Below are positions 47,223 through 61,800 of a DNA stretch of 64,000 nucleotides, piece by piece. The stretch's first letter is position 1, and each line of letters opens with the position of its first letter. Source of the DNA: Phytoseiulus persimilis (taxonomy: Eukaryota; Arthropoda; Arachnida; Mesostigmata; Phytoseiidae); assembly GCA_037576195.1 (NCBI GenBank), contig CM075101.1:46872001-46936000 (forward strand), given 5' to 3'. Made by a program: the position numbers and the translations under genes. The notes beneath the pieces were generated by a model that had not been told where the DNA came from, ran no database searches, and saw nothing but the letters and a program-made list of their open reading frames with translations.

Positions 47223-50200
47223 GATTCGCTATTGCTCCCTCACATCAACTCGCTGAGATGGTCGGGAGGGCGGCATCGAAAGCAAGTCGACTTCAAGGTG
47301 GTTCCCGGCAGTTTCGGATGAGCTCATTCGATGCGGCGATTCCAACGAACGAGGTACAACGAAACGTGGCAGAAGCTGCTCCGATGATTTGTTCTCTCTC
47401 AAACGCAGTGGAGAACTCCCATATTCCTCGGCTGCCGTTTCCCGCGGGGATCAATCATCTAACCGCGTTGATTGGAAAACGTTCAAAGCGAAACCCCCGC
47501 TGGAGTATGCCCTCCGCTCCGTGATGCGGCGTAGCACCGTAGGGGCGGCGTGTACCCGCTTCCTGTTAGGATCGAATTAATGATTGGATCACAGGTGTTT
47601 CTTGGGCAGACGTGAGTCGCCGTGAGGGCTGTCGACGTGCAAGGATCATTCTCGTAGATCAGGGCGGCTCCGATCATGAGCAGCGACGATCCGGCGACTT
47701 ATTCGAGGCAACAGGAGCAACGCGGCGTGCTTACGTGTCCGGAGCCGCAGATGATTACCTTGCGCACGTTGACCACATCGGGGGCGGCGGTAGGGAACAA
47801 ACTACAATATGTTGTAGATGCTGTAGACATTACCTCCGCTGGAGCCTCGTGAGACTAACCGGTTCGTGTGCACTGTTGACGGACAGCACAGATTTATAAT
47901 AATTATCTTGTTACACGTTAATCAAACGTGCATCAGGAAAATTGTGTAGTGTGCTGAGCTGCCCTGGCAACGAGCCCGGCAACCTGGCACGTTAATTGAG
48001 TCGCTGGCTTTAGCTCCTATCGGGCGTAGAAATTCGACACGTTCAGGCACCTCCATCGTACGCCCACAACCTCGAATCACCTTGGATACTGAACCTTCAG
48101 TTCTCGAGTTTTCGAAACTCCGACTCCTCCTACCTTCCGAGCTTGGTGGGTTTTCCAACCTCTGATCTTTCTCGAACATCACTTGAAGAGGAAAGTTTGC
48201 TAGGACGCAGCGATAGGACACGATATCATCATGGCGTTTGACTTTCCGGAACTTTCTGAGATCGGTGCTTAAACGGCCTTCAGTTTTTTGGAGAAGAAAG
48301 GATCCTCTCGGAGTGGCATGGATTATTGAGGGATTTGCATGAGTTTCTGTAGAACTCGGCCGACTGCGAGTGACGAGCATGAAACGGGGAACATTTTTTT
48401 CGACCCGGTGAACCCAACTCCGAACATCTGATGTCAGTGAACTTCTACGCGCTGAAAGTGCTTTCGGTGAGGAGCGTCTGTCGAGCGCCCAGAGCGAAAA
48501 AATGGAGTAAAGAATCTTCAGGGCTATGAAGTCGTTTCTGAAAACCTCCCAAAAACCCATATCTGCGAGTGGATGACACGAATTCCGCACAACCCTCCCT
48601 CATCGAGGCCCTGCTTCCGCGAGTTCGTATCTGTATCTTCTCACGAGCAGCTTTTCACAGATGAACTTTGCAATTCCGGGAATCAGACGAGCATCGTGGC
48701 CACGGAAGAGTTTCCTCATCCGGCACGAAGTCCTGATCGGCGACATATTCTTCGCAACATCATGTCCCGGAATGAGCCAAACTAAACCCTGGGCGAGACT
48801 CTCCCAGCTGATCCAAAATGTATAATATAACAGAGTAGACAAAAGTGCAACATCACAGCCCCTAAACTTTTCACTCCTGATAGACAAGCGAATGACTACT
48901 CTCGCTCGTGAGCAACAAACGAACTATTCGTTTTATAATTCCCGGAAGCACCGCTTCCCAAACAGAGAAAGTTTGAGGAGCTGCAGCGGATTGAAAATCA
49001 AGATTGGAATCCGGGACAAGGGCTGTTCGTATAATGTCGGTTCCAGGATCCTTCTAGAAGGTCTCCTCGGAAGGTCAGCCATTATTCGATAATCAACATC
49101 TATCATCACATTGAGGTACAGGTCAGTCAGCGGATGGAAAGATGATTCGATGAAAAATTCCACATTGCCGACAGAACTGACAAGTCCTGCTATCTATCGC
49201 TCGTTCCTCCATGATCCCTTCGGTGGAGGATCTATGGAGAACCATTCCAAAAACAGACTCAGGAGGTTGGCGTTCAGAAATCCTCATTTCCAACTTTTCG
49301 AGGGAAGATGCGGTGCCATCTCGACCATTTGTCAGATCGTAGACGACAGGGGCCCGAGCGGAGAGAGCAGAAGGTTTCGAGTTGGCATAGTTCACTAGAG
49401 TGATGCCGACGAAGAAACCCAACACTGACTCATGCCATCCGAGTAACAATGCGCCTGGCAAGAGATTTGTGGACGGGCTGTCGAGGAGGGCAGTTGACGA
49501 GGCAGCGGGACGGATGGAACGACGGAATGGACGGCGTCTCTCGTGTTTCATTTGTCCTTGAGGGGAAAACTTTCCAGACGTCGTCGGACGAATGGCTTGA
49601 CTTCATTGAGCCGGTTCGAAATGACCTTCGCGAGACTGGGATCGAGATCAACGGCGCACGAACGTTCCGTCTCTTTTCATGGGCTTTCTGTTCAGTACCG
49701 ATGCCTGGACCCGCCCGCCGTCGAGACGGTTTCTCGACTTCCCCATCTCCGCTATTTGTTCTCCGATGAGTTCCCGTCATCCGGCGACACGGGAGCGGCT
49801 CCGAAAGTTATTCACTGAAAAATGCGGCTCATTTTCTTGCTTTCGAGCTCCGTTCCCGCTCCGGTCGAGATATGCGCACTTCGGAAAGAGCAGACGAGCA
49901 GCAAGTTGCCGTCGTTGCTACTACAACTGCCGCCGACAACTACAACATCAACAACACGCTCATCACGCGCGGAGTTGGGCGAACTAGAGGAATCCCGACA
50001 AAAAAAGCAAAGGTTGTGAATTCGAAACACGAGACGACTACAACTGCAGGGAACAAGCAGCGTCTGTGGCAGCGAGTCCGAAAATGTTTGAAAGCACAGG
50101 AAGTTTTTCATTCCGTCAGAGAGCGCCCACGCTTGCCATGCTCAGAGAGCACACCGGAATTCTGTTCTGACTCCGGTATGGTGCGGTGCTCTGTTCCATC

Positions 50201-53200
50201 TCCTTTGATCCTCTCTCCTTTTTCGAGTCCCCCTATTTTTTTTTATCTCCTCCCCGAGCGCTTTCCTTTTGTCTGGGTTCCCTCATCGGGAACGTTCGAA
50301 ACATTGTCCCATTTACTATTTCGGGCATTGGAATCGTCGCGAGGTTGTATTCCTCCGCCACTAAGCGCGGAGAACAAGCCATGTAAGTGGCTTCATTCGA
50401 GTGGAAGATGATGCGGAGGGGAGTCGGGTAACCTTTCATGGCGACATTCAAGAAAGGAAACGTTCGATATGGTGAAGATTCCCCAGTTCGGGTTTGATGA
50501 AGTTGTTAGCATACCTTTGCAGGGCACTCTAACACATCGGATCGGTCAAATGGGCTCTCAATGAGAGATGTCCTGTGTCGTTCTGCGAAGGAGACCAAGG
50601 AGTCGAAACCATGCCTTGGCAATGTCCTATGTCGGCTCCCCCCAGCGGTCGAACAACTAAGAACAAAGGAGGATGGAAAATGCTTGTGCATTGACCTAAT
50701 TCGCTTAGCACTGGTAATCGGGTAATAGGGTTAAAAATAGTCTTGGACGAAGAACTGTGTGACGGTGAAGTTGATTGAAAGCGCCTCATACACACGCGGC
50801 TAATCGTTCGCTGTTGTGGGAGTGAGCTCTGCCGCAGCTCGCCGTTCTATGAGCCCGACATGAGCTGCATATGTGGATACAGTGGTCTGTCATGCTGCAC
50901 ATACCATGCTCTCTAACGCAGTGCCGCTAATCCGTCTTCGACGGAACCAGCTCAAAAATAGTGCAATGCTCGGGAGGGAAGCTATTATTAGACGCCACCT
51001 ATTGATCATTGGAGCGAAGCGATGCCTGGGCTCACTCATCGATGTCGAACTCATTGGGAGAATCTTCCGAGGAAACGAAACCTTTTAGAGAGCATGAGGC
51101 ATTCCGCGGAGTCTAGTAGCCATGAGGTACAATTTGTTGAAGGATGACGGTTACTGAGCTTCGTGCGGAGAGAAAATGAGGCAAGCTATAGCCTCAGAAG
51201 TCAGTGAGAAGGCCGAAGATCCGTCTGTATCCTCCTTGGGTTTCCCCTTATCTCGATCGCAGAATGACCAATCACGCAACGCTCCGGTCGGTCGATATCA
51301 GAGTCCGAAAGAACAATCGCCCTTGATGTTTTGTTGTTTGTTGTCCGAAAGGCTGGCAGTCACCGTCGTCGTCTGCGTCTCCGAAGCAAGTGAGAATGTG
51401 CAAGAAGTCGTCCGTCGAATCGGAATTGGCAAATCACAGACGCAGATGCGCAGCCACCACATCGGAATACCAATGGCTCTTTTGGCTACACGACGTCAAT
51501 TGTGATGGGTCGGACGGCGTTCGTCCCTGCGGCTCTCACGCTACCCGAGCGCACAGGAACGGCCCGGGGCTACATGGACCCGAGAAGAGTTGAAGAAATA
51601 CGATGCACGCAAAGCGAGCTAGGAATCGGCGAGAAAACAGGGGAGCGGAAGCGAAGAGAGAAGCTGAACCCGCTCTGACAACACACCGAGCGCGGGAAGG
51701 TTCTAGTTGCTGAAGAACGACTCCCAGTTTCACGGATCGTCATAATGTTGTGCGGGCTCCGGCTCAGCGGATCGCCAACGATGGAAGCGCGACAATCGGG
51801 GCGAGCCGCGCGACATATCCAAGACAGCGATCAATAATTTTCCATTCCGAGGTCTTCGATTTCCCCTGGTAGCTTTTTGCGGCGGATCGTAGGCGTTCGT
51901 ATTGTTTGTGTCGGTTCCTTCTCGCTGGCAAGCTTGCCATGACAACCCGGAGGAGACAAATAGAAGGACGGACCGACAAACGGACGGATAGACAGGGAAA
52001 CACCACTAAGCGGGATGTTTGCATCTCCGCGCTGGGATGTATCGCTCGAGTCGTCTACAAGCGCCGCAACAAATCCTCGACAAAGTCTCGCAGCGCCCCG
52101 AGTTGAATGTTCGTCGATTTCGCTTATCGGTTTTCCTCCTCCACCATTCTCTCACCCTTTCCATCTCCCTCTCCGTCTGCCTCCTCTCCCGATCTTCGAA
52201 ATTTCCAGTTCATGAGGAACGAGACCTCAGTAAACATCTTCTCAACATCCAGATCTTGAATTCGGTACCTCTTTTTTTTGAATTTTCCTCTTCCAGGCCC
52301 CAACGAGATTTCATGAGGATTCCAGGAGCTTCGAGCATCTCCTCCGCGTTTGCAAGCGTTGCGCCAGGTCACAAATCGATCGAACCGCGGGCGACAGCGC
52401 CACGAAGCGACACACGGATCGACTGTTCTTCCATTAGCCTCCCGGGATCCGGGTCGGAGGCGATTGAAGAGCAGGAGTATCCCGAAACATTGTGTTCTCC
52501 GTGTTGTGTTTCACTGTGGTCGCATATGCGATGCGAACCTCTACGCGGTGAGCAAAGCTCACGTTTAATACTGTGGGCGTTCCGTGCAACCCGTTCATTT
52601 GGTTGAATATTCTGGCCGGAAGACGTTTTGTAGACCAAACACAAATGACGGGTTTCAGTAACGGACAACGGCGGCCTCAAGGGACCAAGAAACGCATCTG
52701 CGCTCGCGAGGAACTAGCGGCCCTCTCCGGAACAAAGTCCGTTAACTTGATCGTCTTCATTTTCGCTCTGAATGACCCTCCTTCGCTGCAGAAGTACCCG
52801 GATCGAGGGCCTCGGATGTTCATCTCCGGAACTCTAACTGGGGTCTTTCCCCTTAATCATGAGATCGGAGTTCCTCGAGAAACGAAGTGAGTCGAGTGGG
52901 CGAGGCGACAGGGAATCAGGTTTTCAACGGCGGGGGAAGTTCACGGTGGAGACTGCAAGTGTAGAATTTCGTCTCCCGCGACCTGGGGCGACTCTATAGT
53001 TGGAAAAATAATACCGTGATGGCTGACTCGGAGATTTTAATATCCCCCCCCCCCCCCGTCACCGACTCTCATTATCACTTGTCCGCCCTTTTCATGTCGG
53101 AGATATTCAAATGGTGGTTGCGGCGCTGACTTTACGGAAGTCTGAAACCCGCAGAGAATATACGGGAATCCAGCGTGAAAGCTGTTGCATGAAAGAGAAA

Positions 53201-56200
53201 TGTTCGCTCATACGTTTCCCCAGGAGTGCCTGACCAAGGTCCTGGGCTGATGCGAGCAGCAGTCGTTCGCGATCGGGAACAGATCCAGGTCTCAAACATC
53301 GATGCGAGAAGAGCCGACAAGGAGTGGAGTAAGTAGACAGGCCCGAGTCGGAGTCTTTGTCTCGCCCGGATCGTTGTTCTCTTTCTTCCCTGGCTCGCGT
53401 CTGTATTCTTCGAGCTCGAGCCACACGCCTACACAATCCGTCATTCAGGTTTTTCCTCGCGACTCACTTACATCCATGCGGGCATGGATGAGCAGCGGCG
53501 GCGGACGACGAATACGGCACATACACGATCATCAACGCAACTAATGAAGAATTCCATAAGGCAGAAGATACGACGTTGAGGCACCAGGAGCATCAATCTA
53601 TTACCCAACACCCCTCGGCGCCCCGTCCCCAAAGAGAATCCTTATGAAGCCGTCCCATAGACCTTCTCAGCGACGCGACGCTCGCTGCTGATACCCCTCC
53701 CCCGTTCCGCGCCTCCGAGCACGATCGTCCATATCGACCCCATGTACGTCTCACCCACCAGGCCCAATAATACGTATACATTCGCGTTATTAATCAAAGT
53801 GTAAGAATCGTGAAAGACGTCCCGGCGATCCGGGACTAAGCCGGCTGGGCCTCGGCATCGCTGTTCGACGTTCCGGCAACGTCGTCGTACGGTACCAACC
53901 TGGAAAGGGGAAAAATGCACGTTTAGTATTTTTGTGAGAGCTCGGCTCTCCGGGCGAGCGGGGCCAAGAACGAACGAACCGCCCGACCGACCGACCGTCC
54001 AGCAGACAAACTGACCGTCCGACCGAGCGAGGGAACGGCTTGCTGGGAGAGGTTAACTTTTTAGATGGTGCCGTCGCCCTATGGGCCCCACAATTGGGTT
54101 AGAGGCCATAACGGCATCGCGAGCCTCCGCTTCCCGCCCTTTGAGCGAGCCCTGTAATTCTTCCTCAACCGAGCGGACGGCCAACCCGCAGTCTTTCGAG
54201 GAGCTGCTCCTAGAATGTTTGACGCTCATGATCCCACCCTCTCTCCTCATGCTTCCGCTTTCAGCGTTCATGATGCTCTCAGCGCCGCCGGTCCAAGTGT
54301 CCGGATTCCCGGCCGCCCCGGCGTTCTCGTTCTCCTCTTTCTCCCGAGCCCCCACCCTGCAATTTTCCGGAATCTCCCGCCGGAGTTTGCTCTGGAGAAC
54401 GCTTCCCTCTATTCTGCTCCTTCGTCCTGTTCTACCAACGACTCTGTAGAGATAGCATATCAGCAAAACATGTAACGCGTCTGGGAAGGGACTCGATAAA
54501 AACTCCCTCCAGCTCCCTCGTCTGTCAGAGGCCTGTCGTAGAGCTCGAGCCCGACGGAATCAGAGCAATATTTTGATTACGAGCCGCCGGTCGAGAAGTC
54601 AAAAACAGTCTGCTGGCTTTGAGTGTCGCTTGAAAAAGTGGTCCTTCGGTCGCGTTGCTCGGTCGATTGTCGAATCCAAGCCTCGGTTCCCGCCCGCGAA
54701 CAGAACCGGGGAAAAGCTTCGAGGTGTGCTGTTCGGAAACTCGGGACGCAACGCGTTCAAGCACGCAACAGCGGAGACGCCTGACATGGAGTCTCGGAAC
54801 CTCTTCTGCCTCGCTCATTAAGGACTCGAAGCATGGCTATTCTCAGAAACGACTCCCAGGAGGTCAGATGATTATTTTAGAGGCTTCACGGCTTTCGAAG
54901 CCCTCAGGAATAATGAGGTTGATAAGAAACGAACACAGACACACGCGAGAACTCGCTCACAGAGGTAGGAATTACCGTCTTGAGGATTCTTCTTATTTAT
55001 CTTGACCTGTTGGCGGCCGAGCAGCCTCCCTCCGTTCGATTTTTCTCCCGGAGCGTGGTTCTGTTTTTCAGGATCGTTCGCTCTGACTCGGCGGCCTATT
55101 CCCCGTTAGCCGCATCTACTGACTGATGACTCAAAGGTCCAATCTAGGATATCGATTGCAGTCTGCTTGCCCAATCTGCCAGCAGAACTCGGCTTGCTCT
55201 CGAGAACTTGTTAGTTCGAAACGATGTCGATGTTGTTTCGCCTCGAGTGGTGATAGCCAATATAGTCATTAGTGTCTTGGATTGCTTCTTCTCGTTCGAA
55301 AACTAGAGATTGAACGATAAGATGCGACGATACCGTCGTCAGCTTCTCTCGATATCGAACCGACCCCGGTCCGGGAATAGTCCTCGGGTGACCGTGACCT
55401 CTAGATGGTCAAATACACCTCACATACTCAATTCCTCTGAGGATTTTAAGTTCAGGGTTGACTACCTGGCTCGAGATTGAGATCTGGAACGATTTGAAGC
55501 TGAGGGATCGTCGGAGATCGTCGTTCATGAGCTATTTCTGTGAGTTAACAACAACTTTGAGGCCTTTCGATTGTTCCCCCTCTTCATGGGCTGAACACCT
55601 GACTCGGATCATAATCGCCGTTTCGAGGCTGATTGAGGGATCGCAATCCGACAAAGCAAATATCCAAAAGATGATGACTCGAGAAGTCAAACGAGCAGCA
55701 GCTGGATGAGGTAACTTGCCGGAGCCAATGAGGCCACGTTTGACGTTGAAACTCTCCATTTGGCTCCACGGGATGGCTAGCCCCCTCTCCCGGTACTCCT
55801 CTCCTACTTCCTCACTGAACCAAATGACAACAACCGCTGAATTCGCTCCTTGGAAAGCAATCAATTTTCCCGGCGGTTACTCTCTACCGGGCTATGGTCG
55901 CATCGTACCTTGTTCTTCAGAGTGAGTCTCTCAGAGACTCTTATTCCTCGAGCTGACAAGCTGTCAAAACACGCGGGAGGTGGCCGCAACTTCAACCAGC
56001 GTTTTAGCGACGTCAGGAGCTGTCTGTGGAGCTTTTTCGAACTAGTCCAAGTGTTCCCCACGCTCGCAAAATGCCATCGAGTACCGAAGTCCAACGACGA
56101 TGAGTGGAAGCTGGGGTCGTATGCATCGATACCGCTACGGAAACGCAAACCCTTTGCACGTTTCTCTGGATTTGGGCCGAGATCCAAGCTGTACCCCATT

Positions 56201-57465
56201 ACTGGACCTGGCGTTCCCCTTTTCTTCAGGTCGTCGTCGCCGCAGGTACTCATATGCACGCTGAATTCGTGGAAAAAAAATGCACGCGAGCTTGTGAATT
56301 TGCGCGCAGCGAGCTAGCAAGCCAGGCTACAGTCAAGAGCACGGCACCGACACGCACCTGGCAGGCCGTCACGCGTTTTCGTTGCTGAAAGCGACGTCCA
56401 AATAAAGCACATGATGCATGTAGTCATCCCTCAACTTCATTGGACGAAGACTCGGATGGAGAGAGCGATGTGAGAAACCCGCTCCGTCCGATCTCTACGC
56501 GACAGCTGGGCGGGAGAAAGTCCCGCTGCGCTGCAACACGCTCCGATGCGGGATAACGATGTCATCTTACGGCTTGGTTATCTTTCGTCTCGCGATGTCT
56601 GGTATCCCGTCAGGTCGCCCGGCGCTTTCCTTGCCAAAAGCTGGAGCTGCAAGCTTCTACAGGATACCCCGCAGTCCCACGGGCTGCAAGGTTTTCCCGC
56701 GAGCAACAAGGGCCGTGTTGAGGCGGATTCGCAGAAAGGAACCACTTGCGTCAAACTACGTCGATTTCAGATGAAGAGGATGCGGTTGTTACTACGCAGT
56801 ATAGCAGTGTATAATCGGGGTTCCGGGAGCCCGCCGGTACGGCATGCGGCGTTGTCCAGGGAGTTGCAAGGAGGTAGGCGACGCCCTCTCTTTGCTCATT
56901 GTGAGTAGGTTGGTTCCGTTTTTTTCTCGCGTCAAGGAGCATCCACCCTGTTCGCCTGCTCTTTTGTTCCCCCGTATCCGCTCCAAGATCGACCGACCAC
57001 CCTGCCGACCACGCAAACCCTCCGCCCGGTCGGAGAGTCAGGAAAGAGCAAGAGTAGGAACGCTGAAGGCCTCATTTGTCTGGCGACCGTTAGCTAGCTG
57101 ATGGCATCATCAACCTATTAAGGCCGCTGAGTCTGAGCTAAACGCCGCGGAACGGCGATGACGTGGAGATGACGTCCACAGGTGCCGCACGTTCGAATGA
57201 CATCGTAATCATTCGGAGAGGGACAACCTTCGGAAGGTCAAACATTCGAGCGGACATTCTCGCTGCTGGAAAACCTCCTCGGAAGTTCTCGAAATGACTT
57301 GCAGGAGTTCGTGGGCAGCTCCCTGCGGAAGAGCTTGCGGGGTTTCATGCGAACCGAACGGAACGCGGGGAATTGGGAATCAGTTCACATCGAGAGGATA
57401 AACTCGGGGCTGGCTCGACAAAAACCTGTGTGTAGTCGGAGTCAAAATAATAGGGACAAAGATTG

Positions 57466-57768
57466 ATGGCATCGATAAATTCGATGATCCTCCATCGTTC
57501 CCCGCCCGTTCGCTCGCTTGGACTGACAGCGGAGGTTGGTTCGGCGGAGTTCGGCGAGAAGCGCGTCATCGGTTTTCCATTTGGAGAGCGGCGCTGTAGC
57601 GGCCCAGCGGCCAACTCCCTGTCGCCACCTGCAAACTTCGACGACGATGCTGCTGTCGACGACGACGACGACTACGAGAGAGACCGCCACCGCAAGAAGG
57701 GAAGCCTGTCTTTTGGTCCCACTTTCCGGTCGGAGGACGACGAGGGAACATCCAACACGAACCGATAG
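57466..57768 (+). other. Unrecognised ORF with an acidic run over a GAC repeat
   Basis: An ATG-started frame of 100 codons. Its second half reads FDDDAAVDDDDDYERDRHRK and then a Ser/Glu-rich end. The aspartate run comes from a GAC microsatellite (about 57658-57674), so the protein-like look may be an effect of the repeat. An antisense frame over the same bases looks equally protein-like, which lowers confidence. Confidence 0.12.
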
Positions 57769-58250
57769 ATTTGGGACCGAGTCGTCGATGGCGATTGATT
57801 TCGAAAAATCATCGCCAACCGGCTTCTAACATATATGGTATAAAGCCAGCCACCGACCATTTGCCACGGGAGGGTCTTCATCTCGCTCGGCGGTCCCCGT
57901 CCGTCCTCGAATCACTTTGAGGTTCCCGCGAGTTGGGAGCTTATTCTTCGCCATCGTTGCTCGAATCTTTCCTTTCATCGTTTCGCTTCGGTCGCCCGCG
58001 ACGCCAATGCGGATCGCTCCATTCTGTGTCTCTCATCATTCCAATTTTCCCCTCTGATCTCATCGCAAGAATCTGGTTTTTCGAGAACCTCTCCGAGTCT
58101 AATATCAGTGTCGGGCTTCGTTGTGTGATTGAACATCTGTGTTCCGTGCGCTCCTAGTTTTCCCCTGAGTTTGGGATGGTAACGGAGACACGATTCCTGT
58201 TCGAGAGCGTAACAAAGTAAGAGCTCTGAAAATCACTTCCGAGTTCGGTT

Positions 58251-58834
58251 ATGCACTGGAGCGTGCGAACCTCAACTCTTTTCGAGGGGCTCCCGGTGCT
58301 CGCCAGTGAAGTGCCTACACTTTCACGAGTAACCCGGCCGAGCTCGGAGACCATGTCCTTGGTGGGGAACTTCCGACACACGGCCGAGAACGGGGGCAGC
58401 GCGTCCGGGCAAACCTCAGGCCTTTCCCCCAGAGAATCAGCAGCGGAAGGCTCGACTCGTCAAATGACTTCCAGGCAACCAGCGCTCCCTCCGATCGTTC
58501 GATACAGCATCGATGATCTCCTCATGCACATTGGAACGCGCGTCCTGTGAGGATCCTCGTTCCTCCCCACCCGCGTCCGACCCTAACCGAGGAAGAGGTC
58601 GAGGGACTGCTCCTCGGACTGGGAGGAAACATCCGTTCGATGCATCATCATTCTCGTTCGAGTAGTCCGGGAATCCTTGCACCTCCTCAGCCGGCTGAAG
58701 CCCTTGAATCGGATCCTATCGGCTCTCGACGATCTCGGATTGAGCGATTAGGCTTTCTTGGGAGTAGCATCAAACAGAGACAGTTCCTCTCGGAGGGGCA
58801 GTTAGAGTTATGTGAGGCGAAGCTCGGCCAATGA
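58251..58834 (+). other. Pair of adjoining unrecognised plus-strand ORFs
   Basis: An ATG-started frame of 99 codons (58251-58550) ends with a short motif, RYSIDDLLMH. A second frame (58547-58834, GTG start) overlaps its stop by four bases and contains TLTEEEVEGLLLGLGG followed by a Ser/Pro/Arg stretch. CT|GTGAGG at the join could be a donor. SIDDLL resembles eh1-like or short activation motifs, but that is weak and no homeodomain or other domain was seen nearby. Confidence 0.15.
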
Positions 58835-61800
58835 GTTGGTCGTATCGTCAGTGGAAGATTATTGTCCGTCGAGCACTGATCGAATCGATGAAGTACTTCG
58901 GGGATTCACTCCCAACAGAAGAAATCGGCCATTCAGTCCCGGGAAGTTTCTCGTTGAACTAGGAAAGGTCACACTCCAGTTCAGCCCATGGGCGACGAAT
59001 GTACCGCCAAGCTACTGCTCGTCCGTGAATACCGAACTCGAGCACCGAACGGGAACCGGATAGAATGGCTCGCTTTAATCCTCACAAGGTCGGAATGGCT
59101 CGGGACGAAAGGTTCACCGCAGCTTTCCAGCTAATCTCTCGAGATTCATGGTATCGGTGACCGGAACCAAATCATCTTTCCGATGTCTTTCGAGGATCTG
59201 GAAAATGGGGGGTGTTGAGTCAACGTTCCGAATACGATCTCACGAGACCGCATCCCGCGATCTCCACGCACGCCGAACATCTTGAAGGAAGACTCGAGGG
59301 AGAGGAAGTTTTCGTGACGCTACATCCGCGACGGATGAGTTTTCTATGAAGAATACTTTCCTCTTGCTCACTCTAGAAGAGTCTGGCGGAAACGACGGTC
59401 ATTCGCCGCAGACATAGCCGACGTTGGGACCCCTTTGGATTTCCCTCCTTGTTTTGCTGTTTGTTCCTCTGTTGAGTCGGTGTCTAATACACAAAGTCCA
59501 GCCTGGCTCTATTTTCCGCTACATTAATCGTAGTGATAAAAGTTCTCAGGTACAGCGGAACCTTTGCTTCTTCGCGACATCAATTATTGGAGATTGATTG
59601 AACAATGTCGGAGTCTCCTCGGCTGTCGTTGTTCGGCTTCTGCCATGACGACGTCTACCGCTGGCGTCACTGCTGGCGGCAGCCTCGCCATCCCGGCAGG
59701 GTTCTACAACAACAAAACTTTCCAGCTTCCATCATCAACCTGTAGTGGGTTGGGACGCCAACAGTGGTGGGGTAGTCTACGACGAAGCCTTCAGGAACTC
59801 GCTTGCTCCGGTAGTCGTGAACGGACACACAACCGAGCGAGCGAGTCTTCCTAGCCCGTTTGCCACCGACCATTAAGGACAAGTTGTTTGCGTTTGCCAC
59901 GGAGCAAAAATCGAAGCTCTTTCCATTAGATGCGCTACCTGGTCTGCAACGACGACTACCGAGAAGAGCGACGGCGGTGGTGACGGCGGCGCAGACAGCG
60001 GTGGGAGCACCGAGAAGAGTGGGGACGACAACGACCGAAGGTAGCACACTGATGTATTCCTGCGAGACGGGTTTGTTCTGCGCAAGAGCCCAGACTCGGC
60101 TCCTGAATACGGGCAGCGCGTACATCGGAAAAAGGGAAAGCGTTTGATTCAAGTGCGAGACTGAGTGCTTCTGGCTGCGGAAGGGTTGGTTGGGCCGACC
60201 GAATAAACAGAGAGCGGAACGAACGGAAAAAAAATAATGACGTCGACGCTATGTGAAGGACACGGCCTGCGACGCCGCATCCACGTCGGCCCCCACAATG
60301 AGACCGTAGGCGACAGCAGAGGAAAACTACTTTCTTCAGCTTTCGCCATTCTCTCAATTGACAAGTCGATCAATTGAAGATACAACCAATCTTCAACACA
60401 ATGGTCAGCCGAAGAATTCCCGGAGACAGCGGTGGATCGCACGTAGATTGAAGGATAACGCGGGAATGCGGACGGAAACACCAGCACATGTCCGCTTCGT
60501 TCTCTTAAGATGGAGGCTTCCCTGTCGAACTTTTGCTCTTGTTTTCCCGCTCTTCCCCCCACCACGGCTCTGAAAATCTGTGCCATGATTGTGTCAAGGA
60601 GCATCAATCGTCGTCTGGTTCGAGCTAGAGCTGAGCCTGATCTACCGATCAAACATCCTGAGAGATCGGAATTTCGGGAGGTTCTCAATCCCGATCATTG
60701 ACTGATACCCATCCAGATATAGCGGGTGACGTCCAACTGTTGCTTGGCATCTCCAGGGATTCCGCCATCCACGCTCCTCGTGCTTACTACAGCGGGAAAA
60801 AGGCCTTCTACGACGATCATTCGTCATTCTTTGGACGCAAAAACTTCACACAACCATCGCTGAAATACCTCATCGAGCTCTTGATCATCCGATGCGATCA
60901 GCGGTGCGATACGATTGCAGCGTTGCAACGATCCTCGACGTTTCCCCGAACCGACTCTTATCGCCCCGCTCTCATGACTGTATGATTTTTAAGACACCGA
61001 TAGAAGAAGCAAATGCGGGCCAAAAACCTAGCTATGCCCTTCTCCCTCCCTTTCGGTTCGCATTCACTGGGGTCCTCACAACCGGTCGCTCGCCGAACTG
61101 TGTCCGCGTTACCCTCTGGGGAAAAAACATTTCCACGCAGCCATCAAGTTGTTCACGAACGCAGCCGCCTCACGATTCAGTCGCGTCTAAGAATCTATCG
61201 CATTCTTGGAATCGTCGTGGGGAAATGCCAGGCAACCCGGAACTACAGAAACTACGTTGACGACGTAAACAACAGGGTCGAGATATAGCGAACGCTGCCG
61301 AGCCTGTGCCGAAATTGAGCAAAACTTCCAACAAAGGGCATTCGGAGGGAAGCGGAACCGATAGAACGGGAAATTCCGTAGGCACCATACGAAGCGCCCG
61401 CACCCTAACAACTATTTCGATCCTTCCCTTCGGCGACGTTGGCTCTCGAATTTCTTCTCTTACGGGAGAAGGAAAACTTGTTTTCTTTTCAAGAATCGCT
61501 TTTCAGAGGCGATGTCGACAATTCTGTGATTTCCATCCGAATCGACACTGCCGTGATCTTGGAAGAGGTCCGTTTCTGAGAAAACGGAACAGGGCTGATT
61601 TCTTGGCTCTTATTCATCGACACTTCGTGGTTTCTCGGATCTTCCACGGCAGCGAATCATTCAGACGACGGGAAACCCAACCATGTGGGACGAGCACCTG
61701 TTTCGGCGCCCGCGAATCCCGTTTCCGCATCGTCCCTTTGTTTCGTCGAGAATCACCCGAACCGTTATGGGGTGAGTGCAGAACGAAGCAGAGAAAAAAT

